The notes beneath the pieces were generated by a model, which saw nothing but the letters and a program-made list of their open reading frames with translations, made no database searches and was not told the DNA's origin. A stretch of DNA of 64,000 nt, from contig CANLEE010000013.1 in the NCBI GenBank assembly GCA_947489585.1, positions 79,820 to 143,819 of the forward strand, given 5' to 3'. The stretch is from an uncultured Psychroserpens sp. GTDB lineage: Bacteria; Bacteroidota; Bacteroidia; Flavobacteriales; Flavobacteriaceae. A program made the translations under genes and the position numbers. Positions 63,301-64,000 of the stretch are shown here, piece by piece (the first letter of the stretch is position 1; every line of letters begins with the position of its first letter).

Positions 63301-64000
63301 CAAATGGAATTTGTCCGACAACAAGTTCTCAGACATTTACTGTATTCTCTCAACCATTAATTGTGAATCCAACAACGCTAGAGGTTTGTGATGATGGTAC
63401 ACCAGATGGTATTACCAGTATAGATTTGAGTTTAAAGAACGTCGAGATAACAGATAACAATTCAGATTACTCAGTAAGTTACCATTTGACGCAAGCTGAT
63501 GCAGATAATAATGTAAACCCCTTACCAATTCCATACACAAACATTACCAACTGTCAAATCGTATTTGTAAGAGTTCAAGACATCAATACAGGCTGTTATA
63601 ATACCACAACATTGGAGCTGTGCGTACAACAAGCACCAATAGCGAACACGCCAACACCATTAGAGTATTGTGATCCAGACAGTGATGGATTTGGGGTATT
63701 TGATTTAACGAGTAAAGATATAGAGGTTACAGGTGGCGATCCAAGTTTAACGGTAAGTTACCATGAGACGATGGCCGATGCGGATAATAATGTGAATCCA
63801 TTAACAAGTCCCTACAATAATATAGTAGAAGACCTGCAAACGGTTTATGTCCGTGTGGAGAGTTCAACAATAGCGACTGATTGTGCGACAATAGTAGAGT
63901 TGCTTCTTATTGTGAATCCAACACCACAATTAGGATCAGGACCGACGCCTTTGGAGATTTGTGATGATTTATCGGCTGATGGATTTGGGCAGTTTGATTT
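60390..64000 (+). CDS. Large repeat surface protein, 5' part (CUB, PKD, P-domain, repeats); open at window end
   Basis: 1203 complete codons without a stop; the gene continues past base 64000. Signal peptide 1-18 (MKKALLIIFTIFSFHSYA). CUB about 30-137, PKD about 165-245, P-type domain about 290-447, an Ig-like linker to 603, five repeats of 76-78 residues (604-988), then about 95-residue repeats (989-1083, 1084-1179, 1180 onward). The N-terminal 500 residues are a paralogue of the protein at 53159. The architecture fits a T9SS-exported adhesin; the sorting domain would lie beyond the window. Many Thr/Asp and paired Cys per repeat. Confidence 0.88.
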   Translation, partial: MKKALLIIFTIFSFHSYAQDVLMQNGTVNACSGTFYDSGGAGGAYGNDENLVLTLCPENAGQLVQLDFSAFNTQLGADVMTIYNGDSTASPAFGTFDGVNNPGFVTATDDNGSGCLTIQFVSDGTASTTGWEAEISCFTPCQTITSQIDTASPAPNGDGYIRVCPNQEITLTGSGNFEVDGTGATYEWDLDNGTFVTGQTATFSYPLPGVYIVNLNIRDDNTDSDPLGCANTNLINQVIQVATEPDFTGTQAADDTLCFGETTTIDGVVNAVPFVNDCTPPVSGTTFLPDGSGAVYTTCITVDCFESDQLLTDPNQLIEICVNMEHSYSGDLDIKIISPNGQEADLFVQAGGGTYFGGANDDNSNTPGVGADYCFSMSATTLLANANTITAGSNPPNNSWEPGTYLPVESFNELVGSPLNGDWCIEIVDNLSIDNGYIFSWGLNFDPNIQPPELSFTPVITSEAWDTDPTITNVTGNTITVAPTTAGTYCYTYRVMDDFGCEYTEEVCITMEEEVVADVTAVVNPICQGDDAEFLITGSPNATINYTINAGAIQTTTLDAAGLATVTVTGPVVDQVFNLIDATVGACTVTLNDTETIIVGQVFDTSFFMTATCDGGTAIVTGDVGGTFAFADPQPTDGAVIDPVTGTITGGVSGTTYTVVYEFASACSPGDTETVTTLPSQDASFTLTPTCDGATATITGDMGGVFTFNPIPTDGAIIDLLTGTITNGTQGATYTVEYSVTGACPESSTESVTVLPFEDASFTLTPTCEGATAVIIGDGGGSFVFNPVPTDGATIDANTGLITGVSGATYTVEYTTSGPCPETTSESVTVFPSEDSSFTYAPSCDGAIATITGDLGGVFVFVDPQPTDGATIDPATGEIINGVPGTTYTVEYTTSGNCPSTTLVAVTVFPLDDSSFTMSPTCDGAIASITGLPGGTFAFNPIPTDGATIDATTGAVTNAPFDTTYTVEYTTNGICPTTSSQTFTVFSQPLIVNPTTLEVCDDGTPDGITSIDLSLKNVEITDNNSDYSVSYHLTQADADNNVNPLPIPYTNITNCQIVFVRVQDINTGCYNTTTLELCVQQAPIANTPTPLEYCDPDSDGFGVFDLTSKDIEVTGGDPSLTVSYHETMADADNNVNPLTSPYNNIVEDLQTVYVRVESSTIATDCATIVELLLIVNPTPQLGSGPTPLEICDDLSADGFGQFD
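62199..63353 (+). repeat. Five tandem 76-78-residue repeats in the adhesin
   Basis: Units start at 62199, 62433, 62664, 62892 and 63126 (234, 231, 228, 234, 228 bp). Each has the pattern SF-x(3)-P/A-x-C-(D/E)G-x-(A/T)-x-(A/V)-x-I-x-G, then (P)-x-PTDGA-x-ID, then T-x-I-x-G, TTYTVEY, a second Cys and a TVFP end. Two Cys per unit could form one disulfide. It is likely an Ig-like or HYR-type fold. Confidence 0.88.
63354..64000 (+). repeat. Second repeat family (about 95 residues), at least two full units
   Basis: Units start at 63354 (285 bp), 63639 (288 bp) and 63927 (cut by the window end). Shared pattern: TPLE-x-CDD/CDP, a D-G-x-(F/T) turn, SYH-x-T-x-ADADNNVNPL, VYVRV. This repeat type occurs near the C-terminus of T9SS adhesins in flavobacteria. 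Confidence 0.8.

Noticed and set aside
61749..63353. Several minus-strand open frames inside the adhesin gene, rich in Ser, Cys, Asn and Thr
   Set aside because: They are mirror frames of the repetitive coding strand; their composition is unlike any neighbour and they have no start signals or family likeness.
62199..63353. Regular spacing that might suggest a CRISPR array
   Set aside because: The units are 228-234 bp, in frame and coding; there are no short direct repeats with unique spacers.
63880..63965. Apparent frame change near the end of the adhesin gene
   Set aside because: On careful recounting, the frame from 60390 stays open to the window end and matches the repeat pattern without a shift.

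Overview
The window is a gene-dense, AT-rich piece of chromosome from a member of the Bacteroidota, almost certainly a Flavobacteriaceae and probably a marine one. The evidence is: type IX secretion (T9SS) C-terminal sorting domains, the fused SecDF, TAnnTTTG-type -7 promoter elements, many SusC/FecA-era lipoproteins with an L-x-S-C lipobox, DUF2911, DUF6588 and CtlX proteins, and the arrangement rsfS-ftsH-LUD-cdsA-psd-ACBP that is usual in this family. No IS element, prophage, integrase, tRNA, rRNA or CRISPR array was seen. Most of the window looks like core chromosome with a few accessory islands.

Layout. 1-7.5 kb (minus strand): lipid and membrane-protease cluster: a partial DUF5995 gene, a long PF12588-type phosphatidylserine decarboxylase, an Old Yellow Enzyme, an acyl-CoA-binding protein, the normal Psd, CdsA, a LUD protein, FtsH and RsfS. 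7.6-14.8 kb: birA, an SRPBCC protein, pyrE, a Nudix hydrolase, a subclass B1 metallo-beta-lactamase lipoprotein, an M14 carboxypeptidase lipoprotein, a STAS-like protein, CtlX and a CpeT-like lipoprotein. 14.8-23.6 kb: a TPR sensor kinase, argS, a DinB/YfiT protein and a complete FecI-FecR-FecA-type surface signalling unit. 23.8-27.3 kb: ffh, folD, a TIGR02206 membrane protein and a VOC protein. 27.4-35.7 kb (minus strand): an accessory stretch with secreted proteins, a T9SS-exported beta-propeller and two membrane-anchored transcription factors (AraC and LytTR types), then rluF, a hydrolase, a cupin and a lipoprotein. 35.7-43.6 kb: a HerA-like ATPase, a lipoprotein RidA, queE, DUF2911, asnB, and an XRE-DUF4870 gene beside a CPBP protease. 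43.9-53 kb: gyrB, DUF6588, mdh, and a run of three genes ending in secDF, the first two of which look like detached pieces of the SecD periplasmic region. 53-64 kb: two paralogous CUB-PKD-P-domain surface proteins flanking lgt, yidD, cysS and folE; the second is a large repeat adhesin that runs off the window.

Themes. The envelope dominates: phospholipid synthesis (cdsA, psd), lipoprotein maturation (lgt), membrane insertion (yidD, ffh, secDF), quality control (ftsH) and many predicted lipoproteins. Six of seven convergent gene pairs have stop codons that touch or overlap with no terminator between them, whereas several plus-strand genes from 38 to 53 kb end in strong hairpin terminators. The most unusual element is the SecD-head lipoprotein and its small neighbour directly upstream of secDF. 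Next come the paired modular adhesins, the intrinsic B1 beta-lactamase, and a set of genes whose -7 box lies only 4-6 nt from the start codon.

All family assignments come from reading motifs and gene order by eye; no database search was run.
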